Assembly (NCBI GenBank): GCA_035644935.1
Contig: DASQNO010000058.1
Location: forward strand, 1-6,059
Direction of reading: 5' to 3'
Origin: CADCVW01 sp035644935
GTDB taxonomy: Bacteria > Pseudomonadota > Alphaproteobacteria > Sphingomonadales > Sphingomonadaceae
Length of the DNA: 6,059 nucleotides
Of this stretch, positions 5,969 to 6,059 are shown one piece after another. The translations under genes and the position numbers were made by a program. Under the pieces are notes generated by a model that was not told the origin of the DNA, did not search any database, and worked only from the letters and a program-made list of their open reading frames with translations. Position 1 is the first letter of the stretch; each line of letters begins with the position of its first letter.

Positions 5969-5994
5969 GTCATCCCGGCGGAAGCCGGGACCCA
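5969..5994. repeat. Short palindromic intergenic repeat after ccrM
   Basis: TCCCGGC (5973-5979) and GCCGGGA (5984-5990) are perfect 7-base arms around GGAA, a GNRA-type tetraloop. The surrounding GTCATCCCGGCG and CCGGGACCCA match a dispersed repeat I recall as very common between genes in alphaproteobacteria (not verified). No T-run follows within the readable sequence, so it is not a clear terminator, although it sits 11 bases after the ccrM stop. The remaining bases to 6059 hold no gene I can support. Confidence 0.65.
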
Positions 5995-6059
5995 AGGGTC
6001 GCGGACGTCGACTTCTTGATGAAGAGCCGGTCGCCTAACGCCAAGCTCCCGTGTACTTG

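Noticed and set aside
5123..6019. 298-residue plus-strand open frame within ccrM
   Set aside because: It is a different frame of ccrM with low-complexity Arg/Ala/Gly content; ccrM motifs lie in the other frame.
6035..6059. End of a convergent minus-strand gene (last codons KYTGAWR then stop at 6035-6037)
   Set aside because: Only seven codons are visible before the window edge; another minus frame is also open here, so neither can be supported.

Overview
The window is GC-rich (about two thirds by eye) and reads as chromosomal DNA from an alphaproteobacterium, most likely a sphingomonad. The main reasons are a CcrM-type GANTC adenine methyltransferase next to an RNase HII gene, the gene order glmM-thiD-rnhB-ccrM, and two palindromic intergenic repeats of types I associate from memory with sphingomonad genomes. 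No database search was possible, so the genus is an inference.

Left third, minus strand: a truncated dicarboxylate/amino acid:cation symporter (1-807, running off the left edge). Its upstream neighbour is a small Gly/Ala-rich lipoprotein (859-1314). The lipoprotein is divergent from glmM across a 133-base gap.

Right two thirds, plus strand: glmM (peptidoglycan and LPS precursor synthesis); a long inverted repeat; a thiD gene that starts with TTG on the last base of that repeat and is fused in frame to a C-terminal VOC/glyoxalase-like domain; rnhB, which overlaps thiD by ATGA; a 142-base gap; and ccrM. A second short palindromic repeat follows ccrM. The genes are housekeeping: cell-wall precursor supply, thiamine salvage and synthesis, ribonucleotide removal from DNA, and cell-cycle DNA methylation.

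The most notable points are: (1) five GANTC sites, the target of CcrM itself, packed into the 151 bases at the end of rnhB and in front of ccrM, against 11 in the rest of the window, which suggests methylation feedback on ccrM; (2) the single-chain ThiD-VOC fusion; (3) a near-perfect 29-bp-arm inverted repeat abutting the thiD TTG start; (4) replacement of the Arg in the RNase HII GRG motif by Cys. I see no mobile element, CRISPR array, tRNA or rRNA, and nothing that looks like a wholly new multi-gene system.
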